In this document: positions 21,939-30,551 of the stretch, one piece after another
Layout: each line of letters starts with the position of its first letter
Numbering within the stretch: the stretch's first letter is position 1
DNA from: Rhodoferax sp. OV413
Lineage (GTDB): Bacteria > Pseudomonadota > Gammaproteobacteria > Burkholderiales > Burkholderiaceae_C
Assembly (NCBI RefSeq): GCF_900104385.1
Contig: NZ_FNJA01000001.1
Coordinates: forward strand, 1,090,386-1,154,385
DNA length: 64,000 bases
Reading direction: 5' to 3'
The notes under the pieces: generated by a model
Database searches by the model: none
What the model was told of the DNA's origin: nothing
What the model saw: only the letters and a program-made list of their open reading frames with translations
Translations under genes and position numbers: made by a program

Positions 21939-22400
21939 TCAATCCTGGATACGTTCGATGCGGACCTTCAGCGGCCCGGAGCGTTGCAGCGCAGCCAGGC
22001 CGGTGGCTACCTTGCCCATCCGCACCAGCCCGTCGGCATACACGTTGTCGCCGGCAAAGATCGTCAGGTTGTTCCACGGGGCGTAGTAGGTGATGTCGCC
22101 CGCCACCGGGTCCATACCGATCGGTGCGCCCACCGTTGAGAGCTTGCGTGGCAGATCACCAATGCGCTCGACCTTGGCAAAGTCCACCAGGGTGATGGTG
22201 AGCGGCAACAGCGCCACGAAATCGCGGGTGGTGGCGTTGTCCACCAAGGTGGCGGTGGCGATGTCGCTATTGACGTGCAGGCGAATCTTCATGGGTAACT
22301 CCTGGGCAAAGACGGACAAGGCGGACAAGGCAAAGAACCATAGAACCGCGCTGCGCAGCCTGCGGGTTTTGCCTTCTGGGGTGCTGGGGTTTGCTTGCAT
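21939..22400 (-). CDS. Exported cyclophilin-like-fold protein
   Basis: A 153-residue protein with a signal peptide (RRLRSAVLWFFALSALSVFAQ) followed by a small beta-barrel domain (KIRLHVNSDIATATLVDNATTRDFVALLPLTI...GDITYYAPWNNLTIFAG) of the cyclophilin-like-2 type. These domains lack proven prolyl-isomerase activity. The start at 22400 gives a normal signal peptide; the frame is also open to 22421. It is co-directional with the hydrolase gene and divergent from LysR, a combination I recognise as recurring in proteobacteria without known function. Confidence 0.78.
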   Translation of the reverse strand: MQANPSTPEGKTRRLRSAVLWFFALSALSVFAQELPMKIRLHVNSDIATATLVDNATTRDFVALLPLTITLVDFAKVERIGDLPRKLSTVGAPIGMDPVAGDITYYAPWNNLTIFAGDNVYADGLVRMGKVATGLAALQRSGPLKVRIERIQD

Positions 22401-22498
22401 GGCGAGAATTTTCGCGGCCATCGCAGACCCTGACTAGATAATCAATGCTTACATTCTTTGTTAGTTTTTCTAATCAATATTTGGATCACACTCGCCCC

Positions 22499-23413
22499 AT
22501 GGCACGACGCAACCTCAACGATTTACTGGCCTTTGTGACCGTGGCGCGCGAAGGCAGCTTTACCCGTGCCGCCGCTGCGCTGGGGGTCACGCCATCGGCA
22601 CTCAGCCAGGCCATTGGCGGGCTGGAAACACGCTTGCGCATCCGCCTGTTGACGCGCACCACGCGCAGCGTGTCGCCCACCGCGGCAGGCGAACGGCTGG
22701 TGCAGGCCATAGGCCAGCGCTTCGACGAAATCGAGGCCGAGCTGGACGCCCTGACCGACATGCGCGACAAGCCTGCCGGCACGGTGCGCATCACCAGTGG
22801 CGACCACGTGCTGCAAACCATCTTGCTGCCCAAGCTGGCACCGCTGCTGCTGGCGTACCCCGATGTCAAAGTGGAGTTCAATGTGAACTACGGCTTCAGG
22901 GACATCGTGGCCGACCGCTTCGATGCCGGCGTGCGGCTGGGCGACACCATCGACAAAGACATGGTCGCCCTGCCGATTGGCCCCCAGCTGCGCATGGCCG
23001 TAGTGGCAGCACCAATGTACTTTGCTACACACCCAAAGCCCAAAACGCCGCGCGATCTGGTGGAGCACCGCTGCATCAACATCCGCTACTCGCTGCAGAG
23101 CGGCCTGCCTGCCTGGGATTTCGAGCGGCAGGGCCAGACGCTGAACGTGCGCGTGGACGGGCAGCTGGTGGTGAACACCACGCCCCATATCGTGCAGGCG
23201 GCGCTGGCCGGGCTGGGCATCGCATTTCTGCCCGAAGACGAGTTCGCACCGCACATCGAACAAGGGCATTTGGTGCGCGTGCTGGAAGACTGGTGCGCCC
23301 CGTTTGCCGGCTACTTTTTGTACTACCCCAGCCGCCGGCAGCCCTCGCCCGCATTCACTTTGGTGGTGGATGCGCTGCGCGTGTCCAGCGTGGCCAAGCC
23401 CAAGCGCCGCTGA
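22499..23413 (+). CDS. LysR-family transcriptional regulator
   Basis: A 304-residue LysR protein: winged helix-turn-helix in residues 1-62 (LNDLLAFVTVAREGSFTRAAAALGVTPSALSQAIGGLE), linker, and the substrate-binding domain (about 90-295). The start at 22499 places the helix-turn-helix normally; an upstream ATG at 22445 is possible. It faces the cyclophilin-like/hydrolase pair and is followed after 21 bp by an MFS pump on its own strand. By position it probably regulates both directions. Confidence 0.92.
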   Translation: MARRNLNDLLAFVTVAREGSFTRAAAALGVTPSALSQAIGGLETRLRIRLLTRTTRSVSPTAAGERLVQAIGQRFDEIEAELDALTDMRDKPAGTVRITSGDHVLQTILLPKLAPLLLAYPDVKVEFNVNYGFRDIVADRFDAGVRLGDTIDKDMVALPIGPQLRMAVVAAPMYFATHPKPKTPRDLVEHRCINIRYSLQSGLPAWDFERQGQTLNVRVDGQLVVNTTPHIVQAALAGLGIAFLPEDEFAPHIEQGHLVRVLEDWCAPFAGYFLYYPSRRQPSPAFTLVVDALRVSSVAKPKRR

Positions 23414-23434
23414 AATCGACGCCCCCCACACGCC

Positions 23435-24625
23435 ATGAACATTGTTGATCTACCCCTAGGACGCACCACCCTGGCGTCCACCCGCCCCGCATGGGGCGCC
23501 GTGTTATCGCTGGCGCTGTGCGTGTGCGTGCTGATCGCCTCTGAATTCATGCCGGTCAGCCTGCTGACCCCGATTGCACACGACCTCGGCATGTCGGAGG
23601 GGCGCGCGGGACAGGCGATTTCCATCTCCGGCATTTTTGCCGTGCTCACCAGCCTGCTGAACGCGCCCTTGACCGGCAGCTTCGACAGGAGGCGGGTATT
23701 GCTGGGTTTCACCGCGCTGCTGACGCTATCCGGCGTGGTCGTGGCATCGGCCACCAACTACACCGTGTTCATGCTGGGCCGCGCGCTGCTGGGCGTGGCC
23801 ATCGGCGGCTTCTGGTCCATGTCTACCGCCACCATCATGCGGCTCGTGCCCGCGCATGCGGTGCCCAAGGCCTTGGCCATCCTCAATGGCGGCAATGCAC
23901 TGGCAGCCACCATAGCCGCCCCGTTGGGCAGCTTTCTTGGCCAGTATCTGGGATGGCGAGGCGCGTTTTTCATGGTGGTTCCGCTCGCCGTGGCCGCATT
24001 CGCTTGGCAATGGGCCCGCATGCCGACCATGCCCGGCGCGCAACGCAACACATCGGGCAACCCCTTTGTTCTGCTGCGGCGGCCCGAGGTGGCGCTGGGC
24101 CTGGCGGCCGTGATGCTGCTGTTCATGGGTCAGTTCGCGGTGTTCACCTATCTGCGGCCGTTCCTGGAAACCATTACCGGCGTCGCGGTGTCGACCTTGT
24201 CGCTCATGCTGCTGCTGATGGGGTCCAGCGGCCTTGTGGGCACCTACATCGTCGGGCAGCTGCTGAAGGCACGGCTGTTTACCTACCTGGTGCTGATTCC
24301 GCTATGCATGGCGGTGCTGGCGCTGCTGCTGATTGCCCTGGGCGCATCTGCCAGCGCCGTCGCCCTGTTGCTGCTGGGCTGGGGCCTGATTGGCACGGCA
24401 GCCCCCGTTGCATGGGGCGTGTGGTTGAGCAAAACGCTGCCGCACGACGCAGAGACGGGTGGTGGCCTGATGGTGGCCGCTATCCAACTGGCCATCACCC
24501 TGGGCGCAGGCCTGGGCGGCGCCCTGTTCGATGCGATGGGGTGGTGGAGCACGTTTGCGCTGGGGGCGATGCTGCTGGCCGGCTCTGCGGTGCTGGCGTG
24601 GGCAGCGTGGTGGGTAGCCCGCTAA
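23435..24625 (+). CDS. MFS transporter, DHA1 (AraJ/sugar- or drug-efflux) type
   Basis: A 396-residue integral membrane protein with about 12 hydrophobic segments. The motif between helices 2 and 3 reads NAPLTGSFDRRRVLLG, the DHA1-type loop, and helix 4-5 has GRALLGVAIGGFWSMS. It resembles the AraJ/YdhP efflux group (TLSGVVVASATNYTVFMLGRALLG). It follows the LysR gene by 21 bp and is probably transcribed with it. The cargo is unknown. Confidence 0.88.
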   Translation: MNIVDLPLGRTTLASTRPAWGAVLSLALCVCVLIASEFMPVSLLTPIAHDLGMSEGRAGQAISISGIFAVLTSLLNAPLTGSFDRRRVLLGFTALLTLSGVVVASATNYTVFMLGRALLGVAIGGFWSMSTATIMRLVPAHAVPKALAILNGGNALAATIAAPLGSFLGQYLGWRGAFFMVVPLAVAAFAWQWARMPTMPGAQRNTSGNPFVLLRRPEVALGLAAVMLLFMGQFAVFTYLRPFLETITGVAVSTLSLMLLLMGSSGLVGTYIVGQLLKARLFTYLVLIPLCMAVLALLLIALGASASAVALLLLGWGLIGTAAPVAWGVWLSKTLPHDAETGGGLMVAAIQLAITLGAGLGGALFDAMGWWSTFALGAMLLAGSAVLAWAAWWVAR

Positions 24626-24683
24626 AACTGAACCTTCAAACGCCAACCGCCGCGGCTGTGAGGCAGGCGCGGCGGTTTTGCTG

Positions 24684-24750
24684 TTTGCTATATCTTCTAT
24701 AGCTGCTGGCGCAGATACTTCCTGCGCCAGAGCCCTATTTTCTATAAATC
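24684..24750. repeat. Copy of the dispersed TAGCTGCT-type intergenic repeat
   Basis: TATAGCTGCTGGCGCAG then CCTGCGCCAGAGCCC with a TTTCTATAAATCA edge, between the convergent MFS and permease genes. The arms GCTGGCGCAG/CTGCGCCAG can pair. Confidence 0.7.
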
Positions 24751-25768
24751 AGGTACGGCGCTTCTTGTTGCGGTACTGGTCGGCCACCACGGCGGCGACG
24801 ATGATGCCGCCCTTGACCATCTCCTGGTAATAGGCGTCGATACGGATGAAGGTAAAGCCCGACATCATCACGCCCAGGATCAGGATGCCGATGACGGTGC
24901 CGGTGACCCGGCCGAGGCCGCCGACCAGCGAGGTTCCGCCGATGACCACGGCCGCAATCGCGTCCAGCTCGTAGCTCACGCCCATGCCGGACTGGCCGGA
25001 GATGGCGCGCGCCGCGGTCACGGTACCGGCCACACCGCTGAGCAGGCCGGCAATGGTGTAGATCCAGATCAGGTGGCGGTTCACATTGATACCCGACACG
25101 CGGGCCGCCTGGCGGTTCGCGCCGATGGCGTAGGTGAACTTGCCGAAGCGGGTGTAGCGCAGCACCACGTGGGCAATCGCCACGATCACCAAGAAGATGA
25201 TCACCGGGTTGGCCCCCTCGCCGATCCAGGCGAACTCTGGGGTCAGCATGCTGACGGGCATGCCGCCGGTAAACCATTTGGCAAAGCCGCGTGCAGCCAC
25301 CATCATGCCCAGAGTGGCAATGAAGGGAGGGATACCGGTGGCCGCAATCAGCCAGCCGTTGATCAAGCCCACCACCACGCCCACCAGCACCCCGGCCAGG
25401 ATGGGCCAGATCGGGTTCAGGTCGGTCAGATGCGGGAACACGGCGCGCGGAAAGTCCGACACCTGGGCCAGGCTGGCCGCTACCACCGCAGACGCGGCCA
25501 CCACCGAGCCCGACGACAGGTCAATGCCGCTGGTGATGATGACCATGTTGACGCCCACCGCAATGATGCCGATGACCGACATTTGCAAGATGATGACTTG
25601 CAGCCGCTCGGCGTTGAACATGAAACTTTGGCCGTTCAGATACCAGCCCAGCGCCTCAAAAAAGACGCAGATACCCAGCAGCACCAGCAGGATGCTGAAC
25701 TCTGGGGGCAACTTCATTTTTGCTTTGGTACCGCCTGACGCGGGCTGGGAGATGGTGGGGGAGCTCAT
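24749..25768 (-). CDS. Sugar/inositol ABC transporter permease (RbsC family)
   Basis: A 339-residue inner-membrane permease of the ribose/xylose/inositol (CUT2) class with about 8-10 hydrophobic helices. Family landmarks are GIDLSSGSVVAASAVVAA, PPFIATLGMMVAARGFAKWFTGG, the EAA-like region AIGANRQAARVSGINV, and VIGGTSLVGGLGRVTGTVIG. It is the third gene of a binding protein-ATPase-permease set (27412, 25787, here), separated by 18 bp from the ATPase gene. Because the set is divergent from iolC-iolD-iolE-iolB, myo-inositol is the likely cargo; this rests on context. Confidence 0.9.
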   Translation of the reverse strand: MSSPTISQPASGGTKAKMKLPPEFSILLVLLGICVFFEALGWYLNGQSFMFNAERLQVIILQMSVIGIIAVGVNMVIITSGIDLSSGSVVAASAVVAASLAQVSDFPRAVFPHLTDLNPIWPILAGVLVGVVVGLINGWLIAATGIPPFIATLGMMVAARGFAKWFTGGMPVSMLTPEFAWIGEGANPVIIFLVIVAIAHVVLRYTRFGKFTYAIGANRQAARVSGINVNRHLIWIYTIAGLLSGVAGTVTAARAISGQSGMGVSYELDAIAAVVIGGTSLVGGLGRVTGTVIGILILGVMMSGFTFIRIDAYYQEMVKGGIIVAAVVADQYRNKKRRT

Positions 25769-25786
25769 ACATTCATTCCTTTTAAA

Positions 25787-27322
25787 TTACTTTGCAGCCA
25801 GGTCCATGACGGAGACCTGGTTGGCGTCTTTGCGGTCCAGGATGCCGGTGACCTGGCCGCCGTGCATCACCACGACGCGGTCGCTCATGCCCAGCACCTC
25901 GGGCATTTCCGACGAAATCATCAAAATGGCCACGCCCGTGCCGGCCAGCTCAGACACCAGGCGGTGGATTTCGGCCTTGGCCCCCACGTCAATGCCCCGG
26001 GTGGGCTCGTCCAGGATCAGGATGCGCGGATTCGTCAGCAGCCAGCGGCCTACCAGCACTTTTTGCTGGTTGCCGCCCGACAGGTTCTGGATGATCTCGT
26101 CCATGCTGGGCGTCTTCACGCGCAGGCGCTTGGCCATTTCCAGGCAGTCTTTGTTGAGCTGCTCGCTCTGCACAAAGCCTTTGCTCACGTAGCGCTGGTT
26201 GAGCACAGCCGAGTCCATGTTTTCCTGGATGTTCAACGCCAGGAAGCAGCCGGTTTCCTTGCGGTCTTCGGTCAAGAACGCCATGCCCGCGGCCAGCGCC
26301 TGCTGCGGCGTGCGGATGTGTATGGGCTCGCCCTTGATGGAAATCGTGCCCGAGGTCGCAGGCACCACGCCAAACAACGCCTCGGCCACATTCGAGCGAC
26401 CGGAGCCGACCAGGCCGGCCATGCCGACGATCTCGCCAGCACGGATGTCGAAGCTCACATTCTTGAAGATGCCCTCGACGCACAGGTCTTTGACCGACAG
26501 CACGACATCGCCAATCGGCACGTCCAGCTTGGGGAACATCTGGGTGATCTCGCGGCCCACCATCATGCGGATGATGTCGTCGCGGGTCACCTCGGAGGAC
26601 AAATGGGTGGCGATGTACTGGCCGTCGCGGAACACCGAGAACTCGTCGGCGATCTCGAACAGCTCGTTCATCTTGTGCGTGATGTAGATGATGCCTTTGC
26701 CCTGAGCCCGCAGGCGGCGAATGATGGCGAACAAATGCGCCACTTCGGTTTCGGTCAGGGCCGATGTCGGCTCATCCATGATCAGCACGTCGGAGTTCCA
26801 GGACACGGCCTTGGCAATCTCCACCATCTGGCGGTTGGCGACAGACAGTTCCTGGATCTCTATCGCCGGGTCGATATCGATGTTCAAGTCCTTGAACAGC
26901 TCGGCGGTCTTGCGGTTCAGCTCGGCGTGGTCTACCAGACCCAGCCAATTTTTCGGTTCGCGGGTGATCCAGACGTTCTCTGCCACCGTCATGTACGGCA
27001 TCAGGTTCAGCTCCTGGTGGATCATGGCGATGCCCTGGTTCAGCGCGTCCAGCGGCGACTTCAGCACGATGGGTTGGCCACGCAGGCGGATGTCGCCCTT
27101 CTCTGGCGTGTAGATGCCCGCAATGATCTTCATCAGAGTGGACTTGCCGGCGCCGTTTTCGCCCATCAGCGCATGCACAGTACCTGCGCGCAGCTTGAGT
27201 TGCACATTGTTGAGTGCGACCACACCTGGAAATATCTTCAGGATGCCCTGGATCTCCAGCAAAGGCGGAACGGCGGCGGCGGACGGCGCAGCCGGTCGCT
27301 CCATGGTGGCGGTATCTGACAT
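25787..27322 (-). CDS. Sugar/inositol ABC transporter ATPase (RbsA/MglA family)
   Basis: A 511-residue protein with two fused ATPase domains, as is usual for the CUT2 class. The N-terminal domain has an intact Walker A ([12 protein letters not shown]), a signature region [15 protein letters not shown] and Walker B ([15 protein letters not shown]). The C-terminal domain has a degenerate Walker A ([12 protein letters not shown]) but an intact signature ([16 protein letters not shown]) and Walker B ([14 protein letters not shown]). This asymmetry is standard for RbsA-like proteins. It energises the permease encoded 18 bp downstream. Confidence 0.92.
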   Translation of the reverse strand: MSDTATMERPAAPSAAAVPPLLEIQGILKIFPGVVALNNVQLKLRAGTVHALMGENGAGKSTLMKIIAGIYTPEKGDIRLRGQPIVLKSPLDALNQGIAMIHQELNLMPYMTVAENVWITREPKNWLGLVDHAELNRKTAELFKDLNIDIDPAIEIQELSVANRQMVEIAKAVSWNSDVLIMDEPTSALTETEVAHLFAIIRRLRAQGKGIIYITHKMNELFEIADEFSVFRDGQYIATHLSSEVTRDDIIRMMVGREITQMFPKLDVPIGDVVLSVKDLCVEGIFKNVSFDIRAGEIVGMAGLVGSGRSNVAEALFGVVPATSGTISIKGEPIHIRTPQQALAAGMAFLTEDRKETGCFLALNIQENMDSAVLNQRYVSKGFVQSEQLNKDCLEMAKRLRVKTPSMDEIIQNLSGGNQQKVLVGRWLLTNPRILILDEPTRGIDVGAKAEIHRLVSELAGTGVAILMISSEMPEVLGMSDRVVVMHGGQVTGILDRKDANQVSVMDLAAK

Positions 27323-27411
27323 ACAGCTAGCTCGATTGAACGGTAAAAATGGGTAGACGCCCCCATCGCTGGAGGCGTCTGGCTAATGACCAATAAGACC
27401 AATAAGGCAAA

Positions 27412-28341
27412 TTAGTTTTTGCCGGAGTACTTGGCCAAGTTAGCCGGCGTTACCAGTTCAAATGGCACGTTGACGAAGCGTTCGACGGGCTGCTTCTTGG
27501 ACAGCTTCAGGGCTGCGTCCAGCGCGCCGCTGCCTTGGCCGGCCGCGTTCTGGAACACGGTGACCTTCAGGTCGCCCGCCTTCATGGAAGCCAGCGCGTC
27601 AGGGGTGGCGTCGATGCCAGCCACGATGGAAGCAGGAGTCCACTTCTTGGATGCCTTCAACGCATTGATGGCGCCGATGGCCATTTCGTCGTTATTGGCG
27701 ATGATGGCGTCAAACTTCACGCCGCTGGACAACCAGTTGGTGGTGATGTCCTGGCCCTGGGTGCGGTCCCACTTGCCTTCGCGCTTGTCCAGAATCTTAA
27801 TGCCGCTGCAGTCCTTGGTGGCCAGCACGTCTTCGATGTCCTTGGTACGGGTGCGTGCGGCTTCGTTCGACAGTTCGCCCATCAGCACCACGATTTCGCC
27901 CTTGCCCTTGAGCAAGCGGCAGACTTCCTGGGTTTGCACGGTGCCGGAGACCACTTCGTCAGATGCCACAAACGCCACGCCTGCGGGCAGCTTGGCAAAG
28001 TCGACTGGCTTGCGGTTTACATAGACCAGCGGGATCTTGGCGTCGGTCACCATCTTGGTGATCTTGGGGGTGACGTCGGTATCTACCGGGTTGACGATGA
28101 TGGCGTCGACCTTCTGGGCGATCAAGTTCTGGATCTGGCTGAGCTGTTTGCCCACGTCGTTCTGCGCGTCTTCCACTTGCACCGTGGTACCCGACTTCTT
28201 GCCGGCATCGACCACGCCGTTTTTCAGGATCGTCAAGAAAGTGTCCAGCTGGGCCATGGCCAAGCCGACCTTTTCAGCATGCGCGGCCATCGGGGCCAAC
28301 ATGGTGGTCGAAACGGCTGCTGCGAGTAACAATTTTTTCAT
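27412..28341 (-). CDS. Periplasmic sugar/inositol-binding protein
   Basis: A 309-residue binding protein of the ribose-binding (peripla_BP_4) type with a signal peptide ending at AAHA-EK. The ligand fold is clear: EKVGLAMAQLDTFLTILKNG, QNLIAQKVDAIIVNPVDTD, then VAFVASDEVVSG and IVAGIDATPDALASMKAG. Asparagine/aspartate residues at the usual ligand positions (NNDEMAIGA, GIDAT) fit a polyol. It is the first gene of the transporter set, opposite iolC, hence the suggestion that it binds myo-inositol. Its 261-bp divergent promoter region contains several palindromes. Confidence 0.88.
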   Translation of the reverse strand: MKKLLLAAAVSTTMLAPMAAHAEKVGLAMAQLDTFLTILKNGVVDAGKKSGTTVQVEDAQNDVGKQLSQIQNLIAQKVDAIIVNPVDTDVTPKITKMVTDAKIPLVYVNRKPVDFAKLPAGVAFVASDEVVSGTVQTQEVCRLLKGKGEIVVLMGELSNEAARTRTKDIEDVLATKDCSGIKILDKREGKWDRTQGQDITTNWLSSGVKFDAIIANNDEMAIGAINALKASKKWTPASIVAGIDATPDALASMKAGDLKVTVFQNAAGQGSGALDAALKLSKKQPVERFVNVPFELVTPANLAKYSGKN

Positions 28342-28438
28342 TTTGATGCGTCTCCGGATGAGTTAGAGAACAGCGGCGGTTGCGCCATTCGGTTGGGTGG
28401 GGCCGGGGCGCAAAAATGTCCCAGACCACGATCCGTAC

Positions 28439-28507
28439 TGTAATCACAAAATGCCAAAATAGAAAATAAATTTCTAAGTGATTACACTTAGAGAAAAATA
28501 TTTCTCT
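28439..28507. promoter_or_regulatory. Nested palindromes in the divergent inositol transporter/iolC promoter
   Basis: Three perfect inverted repeats lie almost end to end: TAGAAA-ATAAA-TTTCTA (28460-28476), CTAAGTG-ATTA-CACTTAG (28474-28491) and AGAGAAA-AATA-TTTCTCT (28490-28507). In addition TGTAATCAC at 28439-28447 is repeated inverted as GTGATTACA at 28478-28486. The region is AT-rich between divergent operons and is the likely control site for both. RpiR-type IolR proteins bind related GAAA/TTTC palindromes, but no such regulator gene is in the window. Confidence 0.65.
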
Positions 28508-28602
28508 ACAATTTATAGTCGCTGCAACGGGCACAGCTGGCCGTTGCGTATGCCGCCTTCTCGCAGTACGCGAGAACCCATTTCCTGATCAACCGTAGTC
28601 TG

Positions 28603-30543
28603 ATGAGCCACCTAAACTTCCCATCCAATCGCCGCATAGACCTTGCCTGCCTGGGCCGCTTGGCCGTGGATCTGTATGCCCAGCAGTTCGGTAGCCGCCT
28701 TGAAGACGCACGCAGCATGGCCATGTACCTGGGTGGCAGCTCGGGCAACCTGGCTTTTGGCGTGGCCCGCCTGGGTTTGAAAAGCGCCATGCTGTCCCGC
28801 GTGGGCAACGAGCAGATGGGCCGCTTCCTGACCGAAACCCTGGCGCAGGAAGGCTGCGACACCAGCCAGGTGCAAGTCGACCCCGAGCGCCTGACTGCGC
28901 TGGTGTTGCTGGGCCTGAAGGACCGCGACACCTTCCCCCTGCTGTTTGTGCGCGAAAACTGCGCCGACATGGCGGTAGAGGCCGAGCAGATCAGCGAAGA
29001 CTTCATCGCCCAGTGCCGCGCCCTGGCCATTACCGGTACCCACCTCAGCACACCCGGCACCCGCCGCGCATCGGAAACCGCCCTCGCCTACGCCAAGAAA
29101 CACGGCGTGGTGCGCGTGCTGGACATCGACTACCGCCCGGTACTCTGGGGCCTGACCAGCCGCGGCGCCGGCGAAAATCGTTACATAGCAGATGCACACG
29201 TGACGAAGCAACTGCAGGAAACCTTGCCCTTGTTCGACCTGCTGGTCGGCACCGAAGAAGAATTCTTCATCGCCGGCGGCGTGGCCGACGACCTGATGGC
29301 CAGCCTGCGCGCCGTGCGCGCCATCAGCGCCGCCACCCTGGTGGTCAAGCGCGGCGCCGCTGGCTGCAGCGTGATCGAAGACGCGATCCCCACCAATATC
29401 GACGATGCCCCCACCTTCAAGGGCGAGCGCGTCGAAGTGCTGAACGTGCTGGGCGCCGGCGACTCCTTCCTGTCCGGCCTGATGGCCAGCCTGCTGCAAG
29501 GCAAGGACTGGGCCGAATCCACCAAAGTGGCCAATGCCTGCGGCGCCATCGTGGTGTCGCGCCACGCCTGCTCCGCCGCCATGGCCACACCGGCCGAGCT
29601 GGCCCACTGGTTCAGCGGCAGCCGCAACCCCAAGGTGGATGCCGATGAACAGTTGGCCCATCTGCACCGCGTCACCGCGGCTCGCCCCGAGTGGAACGAA
29701 ATGTGTGTGTTGGCGTTCGACCACCGCAGCCAGTTCTTTGATATTGCCCGCGAAGCCGGTGCCAGCGACTCCCGCATCCCGGCCCTGAAAAAGCTGCTGG
29801 TGCAAGCCGCCGAGCAAGTGGAAACCAGCCACAAGCTGCAAGGCCACACCGGCGTGTTGATCGACGGCGGCGACTACGGCCGCGACGCGCTGGCCAGCGC
29901 CACCGGCCGTGGCTGGTGGGTGGGCCGTCCGGTCGAGCTGCCAGGCTCGCGCCCCCTGCGCTTTGACGGCACCCGCTCGGTTGGCAGTGCGCTGATCAAC
30001 TGGCCAACCGAACACGTGGTCAAGTGCCTGGTGCACTACCACCCGGACGACAGCTACGCGCTGCGCCTACAACAAGAACAAACCGTGCTGGAACTGTGGG
30101 AAGCCACCCGCACCAGCGGCAACGAGCTGCTGCTGGAAATCATCTGCCCCCGCGCCATGATGCCTGCCGGCACCGAGGACGCAGCCGTGCTGCGCTCTGT
30201 AAAGCGCTTCTACAACCTGGGTGTGAAGCCCGAATGGTGGAAGCTGGCGCCCATGCAGGCACAGGGCTGGGCCGACCTGGCCGCCCTGGTAGCCGAACGC
30301 GACCCGTATTGCCGCGGCGCAGTGATCCTGGGCCTGAACCAGCCGCTGCAACACCTAGCCGACAGCTTTGTGCATGCCACCAACCCCATCGTCAAGGGCT
30401 TTATGGTGGGCCGCACCCTGTGGGTAGAACCTTCGCTAAAGTGGTTGAAAAACGAAATCAACGACGCCGCCTTCAAAGACGCCGTTGCACACAACTTCGC
30501 TACCCTCGTAGACGCCTGGCGCAACCGCAAATCTGCCAAATAA
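28603..30543 (+). CDS. iolC: 5-dehydro-2-deoxygluconokinase fused to 2-deoxy-5-keto-gluconate-6-phosphate aldolase domain
   Basis: A 646-residue two-domain enzyme. Residues about 1-330 are a PfkB sugar kinase: RIDLACLGRLAVDLYAQQFG, the glycine-rich MYLGGSSGNLAFGVARLG, and the catalytic anion-hole motif VLGAGDSFLSGLM. It phosphorylates 2-deoxy-5-keto-D-gluconate. Residues about 335-640 are a DUF2090 domain (EMCVLAFDHRSQF, GVLIDGGDYGRDAL) which in such fusions is taken to be the IolJ-type aldolase giving dihydroxyacetone phosphate and malonate semialdehyde. The fusion is known in proteobacteria. It begins the plus-strand iol operon, followed by iolD after 8 bp. Confidence 0.93.
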   Translation: MSHLNFPSNRRIDLACLGRLAVDLYAQQFGSRLEDARSMAMYLGGSSGNLAFGVARLGLKSAMLSRVGNEQMGRFLTETLAQEGCDTSQVQVDPERLTALVLLGLKDRDTFPLLFVRENCADMAVEAEQISEDFIAQCRALAITGTHLSTPGTRRASETALAYAKKHGVVRVLDIDYRPVLWGLTSRGAGENRYIADAHVTKQLQETLPLFDLLVGTEEEFFIAGGVADDLMASLRAVRAISAATLVVKRGAAGCSVIEDAIPTNIDDAPTFKGERVEVLNVLGAGDSFLSGLMASLLQGKDWAESTKVANACGAIVVSRHACSAAMATPAELAHWFSGSRNPKVDADEQLAHLHRVTAARPEWNEMCVLAFDHRSQFFDIAREAGASDSRIPALKKLLVQAAEQVETSHKLQGHTGVLIDGGDYGRDALASATGRGWWVGRPVELPGSRPLRFDGTRSVGSALINWPTEHVVKCLVHYHPDDSYALRLQQEQTVLELWEATRTSGNELLLEIICPRAMMPAGTEDAAVLRSVKRFYNLGVKPEWWKLAPMQAQGWADLAALVAERDPYCRGAVILGLNQPLQHLADSFVHATNPIVKGFMVGRTLWVEPSLKWLKNEINDAAFKDAVAHNFATLVDAWRNRKSAK

Positions 30544-30551
30544 ATTCGCCC

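Noticed and set aside
28439-28507. LacI-type operators for the LacI proteins of this window
   Set aside because: LacI sites usually centre on a CG step; these palindromes have AT-rich centres and different spacings, so another regulator family is more likely.
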